A DNA stretch of 64,000 nucleotides from Clusia tigrina (GCA_920105625.2 OV050030.1:66741807-66805806), one strand, 5' to 3'. Positions 44,669 through 56,398 are shown, counted from the stretch's first letter. The notes: generated by a model not told the origin, from the letters alone. Program-made: numbers and translations.

Positions 44669-45150
44669 AAAAACGAGTACAGAAGTCTGAAGTCGGGTTA
44701 GACCGACTTCGAAATACCCTTTAGCTTTTCTTGTGCGTGCGAGCTCAACAATGCGGATGTTTTCTTCATAAATCATCATTAGGAGCATACTAACGGTAAT
44801 TTTTGGTAGGGTACCTTGAAATGATTATATCGACCCCATTTCCTGTGTATGGCTTTGTAGTGTCAATATAACCACTAATATAAAATTTAGTGCAAACATT
44901 TTGCATAGGTAGTAACTTATAATAATATGTCAATACTGGGCGTGGCTGTAGAAATAACGCCCCCATTTCTTGTGTACTGTTTAATGTTAGTACCCGCAAT
45001 CTTCCTGTGAAATTTCGTTGAGAAATCTTTAATAGGAACCTAGTAATGATTTTTGGTTAATTGTGGGCGTGGCAGTAGTAATAATCTGCCCATATTTAGA
45101 ATGCATGCTAGTACAGTCCCAGTGTATACATCTACCAATTTGTTTTCATA
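44669..45150 (-). repeat. GCCACGCCCAC modular repeat, copy D
   Basis: Hairpin at 44689-44710, GTGGGCGTGGC at 45064 and a one-base variant at 44937. Only about one module; truncated at about 45150 where P-like sequence starts. Much shorter than the 2.9-kb B/C pair in unit 1. Confidence 0.75.
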
Positions 45151-45157
45151 AAACCTT

Positions 45158-45822
45158 CCATTTGATGATAGTCCAGCTCCCTTATACGATAATTGCGAAA
45201 AGCTTTTGAAATTAGAAAATCAGTGCAAGAACAAATACAAGAAACTCTTTAAAAATTACAATAAGGTGCGAACAATTTTAAAGGCTGAATAACGTAGTAA
45301 GCATCGTATCTGTAGAAAAACCATTCCTTGAAGTACACGAAGAGAAAATTGTTTGTAAGTTTGATTTTCCATATTTAATAGTCTTTTAAAAATGGTGTGC
45401 TGAAATGTTACCTGAAAACAGTTCGAGAAGTATGTATATGATATACACAAACTAAAATTGTAGAAATTACTAAATTTACGAAACATTTCAAAGAATTAGC
45501 CTTGACCACATACAATTTTTTGTGAAAAATTTAATGCTTGAATAGTGGGTCGCTGAATGGAGTTAACTGCTACAAGTAACATAATAATGCAACTCATAAA
45601 TATATTCAGACATTTCTGAAATATTTGGAAGCACTAGAAGTTTTTTGTAGATGGAATGTGGCTGGCCTTAAATTTAGTACTTTTACTTATTGATGAAACT
45701 TTGAAGGAGAGAAGTGAAATTGTATTTGTCAAAACACCCTCCAGAAGTACAGCATTAAGTTTATCAGCCGGCCAAGTCGCTTCGTTGTACAGGTCTGCCG
45801 AGCGTTTTTCCGAACAGGAAAT
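45158..45822 (+). pseudogene. P-element-like transposase, middle part, unit 2
   Basis: Near-duplicate of 33180-33860 with small differences, including loss of about 33 bp in the VSFDIVREVYDIH region and point changes. Same block order and same inactivating features. Confidence 0.55.
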
Positions 45823-47540
45823 TTTCTTTATATATCATTTATTTTATTTATTTTATTTATATATTTATTTACTACAAACACCCTTAGGACATTAAGGCAA
45901 TAACTATATAAAATTGCCCTAACGACACGATAATTAAATGATAATAATATATAATAATAATAATAATAATAATTAACATTTTTAATAATAATTTTATAGA
46001 AATAGAAAGACAAAGTAGTAAAAAACAATGAATCGAGATAACTATAGGGAATAATCCCAATAAATACAAAGTCAACATGTATTAAAACAAAGCAATACAG
46101 CTTGTCTATAAATTCATTATACTTGAAAGTAGTTTTTCAGCTCATTTTTGAATATCACAGTGTTGTCAATACCTCGCAAATATAGTGAATTCCAGAGTAT
46201 TACAGCATACACGGGACATAACAGGAAGGAAAACTCGTAAAAGAGCCAGTTCGTCCAGTCTCCAATTGGTAGGAGTGATGGTACCATCGTCATTGGCAGA
46301 GTGAACGACGGCCCATGTGAGACTCTCCTTGACGGCTTCACTAGGCGGCATCGAGAGCTTAGGCTTGGGTGTATCAAGGCTTACGCACTTAGGCTCTAGG
46401 GTGGATTAGAAGGTGCGATCGGTTGATTTCTGCTTCTTGGAATTGCATACTGCCTGTGCAGTGGAGGAGAGGACACGGAAATCAGTGTGTGCCTTTGTCC
46501 ATTCAAGTCTGCCATTACCGTATTCCGACAGTTGAGAGAGATCGGTAGCGCTAGTCAGGATACGATAAGCCACTCTACGCTTCCTGCAGGCTGGTGATCG
46601 AGTTAACGTTGGCGGGTGCCCCTGAAGGACGAGCGGTACGGAAAGCAGTTTCCGTCGACTTGCGACACAATATCAGGAGGGCTTAGGCGTCTGCTTCTGG
46701 TTTGTAAATCATCATCAAATTGACAGCCGCTGAAGAACTCAGGATAGCGGAGAAATTTTAGGTGTGTTAGAAGCCGTAGTGCTTGTCGAAGGGGCAGTAG
46801 TGAGGCTGCTCGACTTCGAACCAAGGGTGGTGGGGTTGCTGGTACATATTTGCTTAGCCAGGGTTTTGCGCATCCTTAGGGGGTTAGGCGTGGAAAGTTT
46901 ATTAGATTTTAGGGATTTAGTGTTCATACTAAATGGATTATCTGTGCAAGCATGGAGGCCATGCAAGGGTTGGCACAAGCACTTATGAGGGCAAGTGCTC
47001 AGAGCCAGACCAGTGCTAATCGGGAGTGAAACTCAACCGAACCCACTCAACCACACCACTAACTTGACGGTATCAGACATCGAACGTACTTTGAGGCTTG
47101 CCAGGGTTTTAACAGGACAGGGGTAGCTGCATCCTTAGCCTGGAGCCGTTTACATGCAAGTTTGACCTTCGTGATACTGTGCCCGAAGACAACTAGGTCC
47201 AGAAAATTGCAGCTAGCATCCCTGGGCATTCAAAGTAGAGACGTTGTTCCAAAGAGAAGTCTGGGACAAAAAATAAAAGTCGTGCCATTTGGTGCTGCTG
47301 TACTCCCGTGCGAGAAAACAGCACCACCGGGGGAGTTGAGGTGTAGACCATTTGGCGCTACTCAGGGTGCACCGCGAGGAGGCGACCTATATTACACCCA
47401 CCAACCTTTTTTGGATACATGATACGCCTTTAATTTTGTTCCTGACATTTCTCGCCAATCGTATTATCAGCTTATAAGGACCTTGCCAGTGAGTTTGCTG
47501 TTTTGGCGATAATCCCTTTTTCCTTTGCTTATTATAAAGA
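45823..47540 (-). repeat. Duplicated block, unit 2: unassigned part and gypsy pol 3' end
   Basis: Counterpart of 33861-35350, slightly longer because it keeps about 60 bp near 46320-46380 and about 130 bp near 47028-47160. Minus-strand frames 46978-46739 (Ser/Thr-rich) and 46824-46603 are conserved in both units but not recognised. 47540 to about 47440 encodes the pol end (RKKGLSPKQQTHWQGP). Confidence 0.6.
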
Positions 47541-48065
47541 CTAACTATTGTCCTTCCTGAAATCCCTTGCAGTTTTCTCGTACATCATATCTGGCTTTCA
47601 TTTTCTTTCATTCACTCATCATGTGTGTTGTCTGATTTTGCCATAAGTTTCCATCAACTGTTTTCGATTTTCTACTATATAACTGCATGAACGTTCTGTA
47701 GATGAGTAGACACCAAATTTTAGATATATATGTAATTTTATATGGCAACCAAACATAGCCTTGGCTGGTGGTTGAGATGTTGTGTAGTGAGTTGCAGATC
47801 GGTATGCCATTAAGAACATGAGAATGTGTTGGTCCCAATATTTCTATTTCTATCCACGACTTTCCTTACGTGCTCCATCAAATCACTCTTTTCCCTGAAT
47901 ATCGCTAACTTGGAATTTCTTGGTTGATCCGAGGGCAACGCAAGGAGAGCTCCGAATCTGCAAATTATTGATAAACGCCTATGCACTGCTTTTACCCTCT
48001 TGATCGGGAATGGGGTATACTTTTGTCCATTTAAAAGCATTTAATCCAAATACTTGGCGAATTTG
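47541..48065 (-). pseudogene. gypsy integrase fragment, unit 2, with BEL empty site
   Basis: Uninterrupted version of the integrase region: VKAVHRRLSIICRFGALLAL, FREKSDLMEHVRKVVDRN, then in another frame MFLMAYRSATHYTTSQPPAKAMFG and EIKL-like HIKLHIYLKFGVYS. The single CTAAC at 47541-47545 is the pre-insertion form of the BEL target. Truncated on the right at about 48065, where unrelated AT-rich repeat DNA begins. Confidence 0.7.
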
Positions 48066-48190
48066 CTTGTGTTACGATGTTTAAATAAAATAACCTTTCC
48101 ATTTCACAATCAGTTTTATAATGAATAAATTATTTTAAAGTACACGTATTTATATCATAAAATATGCTTATTAATTTCATGAATTTACAT
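48066..48190. other. AT-rich spacer
   Basis: Nothing recognised; begins with GTTACGATGTTTAAATAAAATAACC and could be an LTR edge, but I found no partner copy. Confidence 0.3.
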
Positions 48191-48635
48191 TGAATTTTAA
48201 ATTGGAGATTTTACAAAGAATTTTATGCTGGATGATGTTACAAAGAATTTGATGCTTTTAAAGTGAATTTGAATCTGATGTTTTTAATGGGAATATGAAT
48301 TGGATGATGTTACAGAGAATTTGATGCTGGATGATTTTAAAGTGAATTTGAATCTGATGTTTTAATGGGAATATGAATTGGATGATTTTACAGAGTATTT
48401 GATGCTGGATGATTTTAAAGTGAATTTGAATCTAATGTTTTTAATGGGAATATGAATTGGATGATTTTATAGAGAATTTGATGCCGGATGATTTTAAAGT
48501 GAATTTGAATCTAATGTTTTTAATGGGAATATGAATTGGATGATTTTATAGAGAATTTGAATTTAAACTGAATTTGAATCTAATGTTTTTAATGGGAATA
48601 TGAATTGGATGATTTTACAGAGAATTTGATGCTGA
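48191..48635. repeat. Minisatellite, period about 79 bp, about five copies
   Basis: GTGAATTTGAATCT starts at 48263, 48342, 48420 and 48499, with a shortened unit (CTGAATTTGAATCT) at 48569. Each unit also holds TTTTTAATGGGAATATGAATTG and GATGATTTTA[CT]AGAGAATTTGATG. No conserved spacer-repeat organisation, so not CRISPR-like. Confidence 0.85.
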
Positions 48636-49376
48636 TGTAGCTGCTGCTGTTGGTATTGATATTGTTGTTGTTGTAAGTGCGGATGTAACTCCTCCCCACT
48701 TAGAGTAGCGCTATGGCCAGAGAGAGAGCTTGATGTGGTCGGAGCGATTCTAGGTTCTGGTTGGAATATTGTTTCGATTCTGCCCATGTCGTTGGAGGTG
48801 CCTTCATTTGAGAGTAAGCTGCTGATTCATGTTGATTTTTGTTTGTTTCTTCCTGTTTTATGAAATTGTGCAGTAATCGGTGTTTTCTACTCTGGGGCAA
48901 GTTTTGTTCGAATATTGGATATATATTGGATATTATATAATATATATGGTGTTGTGTCATTAATAGGTTGTATAATTATATGAAGTATTTGATAAATATT
49001 CGTTTCTACTATTGGTATAAATATTATTTTTGTAAAAATATAATAGGCTTTGAGGTTTATTAATTGATAAAAGTTTTTGTCTGGCATTAAATGGATGTCT
49101 TGTGGGTTCAATTGTCTATGTATTTAATTTAACTCATTTGGACTTAGTTTTGAATTAATTTTTAGTTCTACTAAGACTATTCCTATTTTCCTATTTTCGA
49201 ATATTTTTTCCATTTTTGTATTTTTGCTTTATGTATTTTTTTGTTTGTTGTTGTTATAAGAGTTAGTTTGATTTTTTGTTTGATTTTATGTTTAGTGAAT
49301 CTAGGAGTGATTTTGTTTCATCTGCATTTCAAAATTTTGGTGGTTTATTCTATTCTTGTTAAGTTTGTCTATTCTT

Positions 49377-50046
49377 TTACAGGTTTCTGTTTCTAACTTT
49401 TCTTTCACTATGGGATTCGTTTAGTTTTTTCAGATATTCGTGTTCGTTATTAAATGGTATCTTTTTACTTAATTCATCGGTTCTGCCATGGAGAAGTTCG
49501 TATGGGGTTAGTTTAGTTGTAGAGTGAATAGCTTTGTTATATTTTATCATTGTTTCAAAAAGTATTTCTTCTTGGTCTAATTCTAATTTAGTTTCTTTCC
49601 TTTTTGTTAGTATGAGCCTGTATATTTCCGTTAGAGTTGAGTGTAATCTTTCTACTGGCGAATTACTGCTGGATTGCTGGAAAGAGGTTACATTCAATGG
49701 CATATTGTCTACAAAAGTCTTTGAAAATACTACTGGAGAATTCTGAGCCTTGGTCATGAACTATTTTGTTTGGAATTCCGTACTGGCTAATGAAGTTTTT
49801 TAGAGTCTTAAGGATTGCAATACTAGTTCTATTTGAAAGTTTTTGGGCTGAAGCAAATTTTGAGAATTTATCAATTATTGTTAATATTTGGTTGTTGTTT
49901 ATAGTATATATGTCGATATGTAGTATGTCGAGTGGTTTGAAAGCGATTTCAGGTTTATTGAAATTTAGTTTTGGGAGCTGTCTATCGTATTTGAGGGTTT
50001 GGCATTTTTCACAATTGTCCAAGGTTTGCGTAATTTTATTTTTCAT
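49377..50046 (-). pseudogene. gypsy integrase (17.6/297 type)
   Basis: 50046-49663 has CEKCQTLKYDRQLPKL, ILHIDIYTINNNQILTIIDKF (first Asp) and IVHDQGSEFSSSIF (second Asp). A frameshift at about 49670 moves the rest to 49757-49377, with SSNSPVERLHSTLTEIYRL (the Glu) and KAIHSTTKLTPYELLHGR. Catalytic residues are present but split over two frames. Confidence 0.8.
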
Positions 50047-50324
50047 AAATGAAAAGTAGCATTTTCTTTTTCAATGCAAAATTGTTTCATTAATTCCTCT
50101 ATGGTTGTTGTTTGTATGGCACTCTCGGATACACTTATCTTGTTCATCATCTTGGCTTTGAAATGATCGGTTATGGTTTGTTCGTCAAAGTGGCGTCGTC
50201 TTATTATTCGTCTTTGGTTTTTTTTAAATATTGTCTCTAAAGTCATTGAGGCACCATTTAAGCTCTCTTCGAGTACTATTTGTATATTAAATTCCTTTAA
50301 TGGTTTTTCCGATGTCACTACCAA
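50043..50324 (-). pseudogene. gypsy RNase H / spacer fragment
   Basis: KPLKEFNIQIVLEESLNGAS and HFDEQTITDHFKAKMMNKIS-like sequence between RT and integrase. Its right part, plus-strand 50037-50155, recurs at 56275-56398. RNase H catalytic motifs are absent, so most of that domain has been deleted. Confidence 0.5.
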
Positions 50325-50426
50325 TTGCTCCTTGTGACAATAGAGCCCCTAGTGCTACATTGCTAGAATCTGTTGTTAGAATAAAAGGTTTGGAAAAATC
50401 TGGGTATTGTAGAATAGGGTCGTTTA

Positions 50427-51200
50427 TTAAGAGGTCTTTACATGTCTCAAATGTTTTTGTGTATGCGGTCGTTGTTTCAGGCAGGTTGTGAGTGGCTTGA
50501 CTATTTTTGAAGAATCTTTTATGAATTTTCTATAGCATCCTAATAGACCTAGGAAGGCTTTGATATCTCTTTGTGTCTTGGGGATTGGAAAATTTTTAAT
50601 GGCATGAATTTTGTCGGGGTCGGGTTTTATAGCAGTAGTTGAGACTATGTGTCCCAATAAATTAATCTCCTTCTTTAGAAATTCTGATTTGTCGATTTGT
50701 ATTTTAAAGTTTGCATTTTCTAACCTGTTGAAAATTTGGTTTTGGTTTTGGATGTGTTCTTCGAGAGAGGTCGAATAGATAATAATGTTGTCCAAGTATA
50801 CCAAGCATGTTTTTCCCACTAGATCTTTAAGGACATTATCAATAGCTCTTTGGAATGTTGATGGAGCATTTTGAAGACCAAAAGGCATTCTCACATATTC
50901 GTAAAGTCCGTTTTCAACTGTGAAGGCTGTTCTCTGAATGTCATTCGGCTTCATTTCGATTTGGTGGAATCCACTTGCTAAGCCCAATGTCGAGAAATAC
51001 ATGCATTTACCTAATTTATCTAGTATGTCTGCAATATTAGGAATTCGGTATCGATCTGACACAGTTTTCTCATTAAGTTTGCGATAATCAATAACTAAGC
51101 ACAACTTTTGTTTACCACTAGCATTCTTCTTTTTTGGTACTATCCAAACCGGTGCATTCCATGGTGAGAAGCTTTGTTTAATTATTCCCTGATATAACAT
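50427..51200 (-). pseudogene. gypsy reverse transcriptase with two catalytic Asp lost
   Basis: 257-aa frame with clear RT: WIVPKKKNASGKQKLCLVIDYRKLN, PFGLQNAPSTFQRAID, FLGLLGCYRKFI. Motif A reads STLGLASGFHQIE, Gly for the catalytic Asp, and the core motif reads YLDNIIIYS, Asn for the second Asp of YxDD. The frame is open yet must be inactive. Sequence outside these sites is well conserved. Confidence 0.85.
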
Positions 51201-51492
51201 GTCTCTTATTCTTCTGTTTTGTGTACGTATGGGTATCTATAAAATTTGGTATATATGGGTATATTGTCTGTTGTGATAATGTTGTGTTTTATGTTATTTG
51301 TAAATGTTAATGCTTTGTCTTTTTTGAAGAAAATGTTGTCGTATGTTTTGCAAAGGTTGATGAATCGAATGCGTTCTTGGTAATTTAGTTGGTCTGTGCG
51401 AAGTAGTTCGGAAATATTTTTAGAATTTGTGGGTTGGGGTCCTTCTATATTCCAATTGTTGATTTCTATAAAGTCTGATTTTATGTATGGTT

Positions 51493-52311
51493 TTACTTTA
51501 ATGGGTTGTTATAAAAAAGGGTCTGTTCATTTTGAGAATTGTTTTGTATCTCTAATTCGCTATACCAGTCCTTTGCGATGTATAAGCCGTCGGATATGTG
51601 AAGGTAAGGGGTTAGCATAGTTGGTTCGACAATAATATCAACATTTCGGATATCTACTAGTAGCTTGATCAGTGTTTTGGACTTGGGAGGGATACTATGT
51701 GTACCTGATGTGTAATTGGGTTTTACTTTTAATGGTATTATTGCATTGGTGGTATTTAAGGTTTGTTCAGGAAGATAGAATTTTGCCTTCAGCTGTGGTA
51801 GTAGGTCGAGTCCTATTAATCCGTCAAAGTAGTTGTGGAATTTAAAAATTAAAAAGGGCATGTTGCCTGAGTAATTAAATTCGGAGAAGATTGGCAAAGT
51901 AATTGTTTTGTCTGTTTGGTAACTGTTCAGAACTGTGGTGATTGTAATTGATTTGCAGTTCTTTTGAAACTGTAACTCAATGAATTCAGGGCTGATAAAA
52001 GAAGATTATGCGCCTGTATCTATTAAGAATCTTAGGGGATGCCCAAATGGGGATGAGCTGTTAATATATGGTAGGTTGTATCCGTGAGTATTTACGTCTA
52101 AGTAACCCGTTGATCCCGTTGACCCGTCAATGTTGTCATTATTTTCTTCTTCATCTTCTATTTGTCCCGCCTTAGTTACAAGGTTTTCCTTGCAATTCAC
52201 ATTGTGTAATTCTCCAGTACTAGGCTTTATATAAATCGATCCTGAAGTCTGGTTTGTATTCCTGGACATGGTTGAGTTTTTCATGTTGGTGTAACCAGTG
52301 CGAGTATCCAT
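51493..52311 (-). pseudogene. gypsy aspartic protease
   Basis: The frame 52311-52006 ends PLRFLIDTGA followed by a stop, so the DTG active site is retained just before a break. The rest of protease and the linker continue from 51897 to 51493 (FDGLIGLDLLPQLKAKF, the ILG-like second motif). Two or more stops between. Confidence 0.7.
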
Positions 52312-53300
52312 GGGTTCGAATTTCCGTTTTTGTTTAAGTTACTGAAGCCAGATCTGGTATCCATTAGTTCGTGTTTGGATTGGTAATATCTATTGAAAGG
52401 GTTTGAATTGAAGAGTCTTTGGTTTTTCATATTATTATTCTGACGTTGCAAATTCAGGTTAAATTGGGGATATTTTGTTCTAGTATAATTTTCGCTGTAC
52501 CTAATTATATTATGTCTTGGGTATGGTGAATGTTGTGGACTAAAATAGGATCTGCGTGGCTCGGTTTTTTGATAGAAAATATTTTGCTCCTTTATACAAA
52601 ATGCCAGTGCAGTTGCTAGTGTATCTGGTCTCATTGCCCTTATACATGATCCTAAAGGTTCTCTTAATCCCGTTAGAAATGCATTCAAACACATCTCTGT
52701 ATACAGGTCTTTTTTCGCATTGATCACACTGCTATCAGTTTCGTGTATCAAAATATTGTTGCTGAGAGTCGATTGAATTTCGATTACTTCATTATAAAAA
52801 TTTTCGACCGACAACCTATTCTGATTCAAGTTATGTAAATCGCGTATAAGTGAGGATTCCGGTCTTTTGTCTTAATAGTTAAGTATCAGATTTTTCTTTA
52901 TTTCATCCCAAATTAAGGGTGTGCCGAACTGAGGATGTCATTCGCTTGACCTTCTACTTTATTCCTAATTGCCCTTAAAAGAACATTGCCATAAGGAGTG
53001 ATGTCTGTTCCCTGGATGTATCAAAGAATCTCTTTTACATTATTTATGAAATCATAGAGAGTTCTAGGGTTGCCATCGAATTTTGGCAAATCTTTGATTG
53101 CATCGGGAATTCTAAGTGAATTAAAAATATCTACTAGATGCATATCATTTCTGGCTGCGTTAGCCGAAGTGCCTGGGTGTGGTCATTATATTTGTTTGGT
53201 CGAGTTCCATTATGTATTCCCAAAGAATTTGTTTTTTTTAATAGGGAGGGTGATGATGTAGAGTCTTCTGGAATTGAAGTTAGGATTCTGAATTCAAATA
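52281..53300 (-). pseudogene. gypsy gag (17.6/297 type)
   Basis: From about 53150, LVDIFNSLRIPDAIKDLPKFDGNPRTLYDFINNV in pieces, then 52829-52281 with MCLNAFLTGLREPLGSCIRA and RPDTLATALAFCIKEQNIFYQ. Capsid pattern of errantivirus-like gags. No CCHC knuckle, as is usual in this group. A stop near 52870 separates the two parts. Confidence 0.7.
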
Positions 53301-53350
53301 AATTTGGGTATACCCAGAATTTTAAATGTTTGTTCTTATACTCGTAGACA

Positions 53351-54520
53351 ATTATGAATTATGGATCTCTTATTCCTAGTAATTTGAATTAATATATTGT
53401 GAATAATTATGAATTTATATAATTCCTTTTTATACCAGTATATATACATTCCTTTAACAGATTTTGCTTTTTTTATTTTTTATTATATTTTTTGTTTTGT
53501 ATATACTCGTATATACTCGTATGTGCGAATATTTAATTATTTTCAGCTTTATAAGCTCTATAGTGAATTGTCTTCTAGCTATGTCGCTGTACCAATATTC
53601 TGTCGGTACTCCTGTTTATAGGATGGGCTTAACTGAAGTACAATTTCTAATAGTTTCATTTAGTTTTAGCACACTTGCTATATATATTTTGTTTAACGTG
53701 CTTATGAATCGGGGCGTTCTAGCGCGGTCACCAATTAAGTACGCTTTTCATGAATGTGCTTTTAATATTATTTATATACTCTTTTAGTTGGTATGGACCA
53801 AGAGGACTCGCGAACTTGAGTTGTATTATAGGGGACTAGAGTGTTCTGGCACGGTTACTAGTCGAAGTAATGTTATTATTGATTTTAATTTATAAATGTA
53901 CTTTCCCGCTACCGGCTAGTTATAGCGCTGTCGACTGATTACTCTTTATTAAAACCACTATGCAGATATTCTGTCTGCATTGTTAGTAAAGATGAGCTCA
54001 ATTAAGATGCAATTGGTACTCGAAACAAGTTTTAGGCACAGTTAAAGATTTGTAGTATGTTATGTTTGTATAAATCTGTATTCATTTTTGTTGTAAAAAG
54101 GAGTATATATTTCACAGATTTTCTATTTTTCATTATTTTTCACTTTGTTTAAAACTTTTAAAAATATATATAGTCAAGCGTTTTAGCTTTATATAATTTA
54201 TTTCGCTGACACACACATAATATAAGAGCTATCTTTGGCCTCAGGAGTAGTATTAGTTTATCAGCAGTTCCCATTAATTATGATATAGCTGCTTCCAGGA
54301 TATTAGGATGTACCTAAGATCTGACGTCAGGATCGGATGTCAGGATCTGATGTCAGGATCGAATGTCTGCTTTTGATTTCAGGATCTGTTGTTGGATTTT
54401 TAATAATATTATATATATATTTTTAATTATATATATTTTTTTTCATACATTATTTTTTATTTTCTATATTTGTATTCTCATATCAGAACATTGTATCGTT
54501 TTAGCATATTGTTAGGCATT
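53351..54520. other. LTR-like and AT-rich sequence between two gypsy elements
   Basis: In minus sense, TGGTGACCGCGC (plus 53721-53732) is preceded by ...ACTTAAT, which would be an LTR end, so a 5' LTR of the element to the left may start at 53733 and run to about 54140. Its other end is not evident. At 54310-54365 a short tandem AGGATC[TG]GATGTC motif occurs about four times. No coding sequence recognised. Confidence 0.4.
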
Positions 54521-54529
54521 TTCTTCTCC

Positions 54530-56260
54530 ATGCCGCTTATTAATATAAATGAATTTACTCCTTCTTGTTTTGAAATTCTATACGGACCATGGTATGGACT
54601 TTGAGACTTTTTACGATTACCTAATTTTACTAATACTAGGTCTCCTATGGTTGCATTAAGTGTATTTTCATTTGTTTTGCTTTCAATGCCTCTTTTCCTT
54701 TTTCACAACTTCGATCAGTTCCCTTGCTTTGTTTATTGACGTTCTCATTCTCAACTTCAGTTCATTCGCATAATTTTCAATATCATAAATTGGTTCTCTT
54801 GTTTCAATTAGGTCGCTTGGTAAGTGTGGCAGTTTACCAAACACAAGCTCATATGGTGAGTAACCCGTATCGACATGTGGCGTCGTATTGTAGGCAAAAG
54901 TGTAAAATGATACCCACATGTCCCACTCATTATTGTTTGCGAACGTCAACATGAATTCATTAAGAGTGCGGTGGTTGCGTTCTACTTAACCCAGTGATTC
55001 GTGATGATACGGAGTTGAAAATATTTGATTCATTTTTAGATTTTTACACACATTTTCATTAGCTCGTTTACGAACTCTGTGCCCTTGTCCGATTTCAAAA
55101 TTTTGAAATGACCATACTTGAGAATGAATTGGTCAACAAGTGTTTTAGCTACAGTGTCGGCATCTTTGGTTTCCATGGGGTGCGCCATCACAAATTTTGT
55201 CAATTCGCACTGCGCTGCTAAAATATATCTGTACACATTAGAAATTCTTAGCGGACCGACAGTATCAATTGCTACAGTTTCAAAACTAGTCGTTGGAGTG
55301 TCTATAATAATCATCTGTTCTTTCGTATGTCGTAATTGTTTATTCTTAGCACAATGTTTACAATTTGTGATAAAATTTTTCACCATTTTTCCCATATTCT
55401 TCCAAACGTATTTTTGTTTCAATATTAAAACGGTTTTTCTTACACCAAAATGCCCTCCGTAAAGCGAATCGTGATATTCTGCGATTAGTTTATACATAAT
55501 TACGTTATCTACTATTCTGTGGGGACTTCTATATATCAATATATTCAACTTGGACCTTGAATTATTTTCTTTATTCTTCTGTTGCATCTTATTATATGCC
55601 TCTTTAAATTTTTCCTTCCGTACGTACGTAAATATATCATCTTTCTCATCTAGCGCTAGTTCTTTAATATTTGACTTGTTTATTCTTGATAGTAGTTTTT
55701 CCAATAGCGAACCTGGGTTCGATGGAGTATCACTGCTTATCACAAGTATCTCATCTTTCTTTATTTTAATATGGGTACCCTTCTTATTGCTCATAAATAC
55801 AAATTTCAATTTTCTTACATTCCTGACGTCAGATATTTACGTGCAGTCCCAAATGTGAAGTTGATCAGACCTCGAATGAGAGCTACATTTCTCCTGATTT
55901 ATGTCTGTGCTCTTTTTAGCAGACATGCCCCTCGTAATGACTAATGCTTTGTTAACGGATTCATCGTTTTCTTTCGGAATCATTGATTTTAGTATGTCAG
56001 AATCGATTTTAATTCTTGACAGTGCATCCGCATTGGTGTTTATTTTTCCCTTTTTATATACAATGTCGATATCATAGTCGGACAAATCTAATCTTATTCT
56101 GGTTAACTTGGAAGATGGGTTTTTGTGTGTAAACAATGCGACTAACGGTCGGTGGTCTGTCACCACTGTGAATTTCCGTCCATAGAGGTAAGGTTTGAAA
56201 AAATTTGTGCCCCAGTGTATTGCTAAAAGTTCCTTTGCAATCACTGATTTATTCATCTCA
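54530..56260 (-). pseudogene. pol: gypsy pol fragment: RNase H and integrase
   Basis: 56256-55837: RNase H tail and connection (KELLAIHWGTNFFKPYLYGR, VVTDHRPLVALFTHKN, TNADALSRI). 55809-55036: integrase finger (AEYHDSLYGGHFGVRKT; CKHCAKN), AIDTVGPL (first Asp) and KSDKGTEFVNEL (second Asp; KSDKG for the usual SDRG/SDNG). 54952-54683: AYNTTPHVDTGYSPYELVFG. A shift near 55036 falls just before the Glu segment (HESLG plus VERNHRTL in another frame). No RT to the right: sequence jumps at 56260 to a piece of the 17.6/297-type element. A different lineage from its left neighbour. Confidence 0.8.
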
Positions 56261-56274
56261 TGTTTATTCAGAGA

Positions 56275-56398
56275 TTTTATTTTTCATAAATGGAAAGTAA
56301 TATTTTCTTTTTAAATGCAAAAGAGATTCATTAATTCCTCTATGGTTGTTATTTGTATGGTACTCTCGGATACACTTTTCTTGTTCATCATCTTGCCT
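56275..56398 (-). repeat. Second copy of a 17.6/297-type fragment
   Basis: About 125 bp matching 50037-50155 (TTTCATAAATG[AG]AAAGTA, AATTCCTCTATGGTTGTT, CTCTCGGATACAC). It is joined to foreign gypsy pol on the left and unassigned sequence on the right, so the neighbourhood is a recombinant patchwork. Confidence 0.7.

Larger units (their letters stand above)
48640..53350 (-). mobile_element. gypsy element of the 17.6/297 type, degenerate
   Basis: Minus-strand order gag (53300-52281), protease (52311-51493), RT (51200-50427), RNase H/connection (50324-50043), integrase (50046-49377), then a region with Gln/His-rich frames (48960-48563). RNase H is mostly missing. Every domain lies in its own frame. 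A 5' LTR may start at 53733 in front of a TGGTGACC primer-site-like sequence. No 3' LTR was found on the left. Confidence 0.75.

Noticed and set aside
48191..48635. CRISPR-like array
   Set aside because: Units are about 79 bp with no unique spacers, the genome is eukaryotic and no cas genes are present.
53721..53732. Firm primer binding site for tRNA-Trp
   Set aside because: Only about eight bases (TGGTGACC) fit, and no second LTR confirms the boundary.
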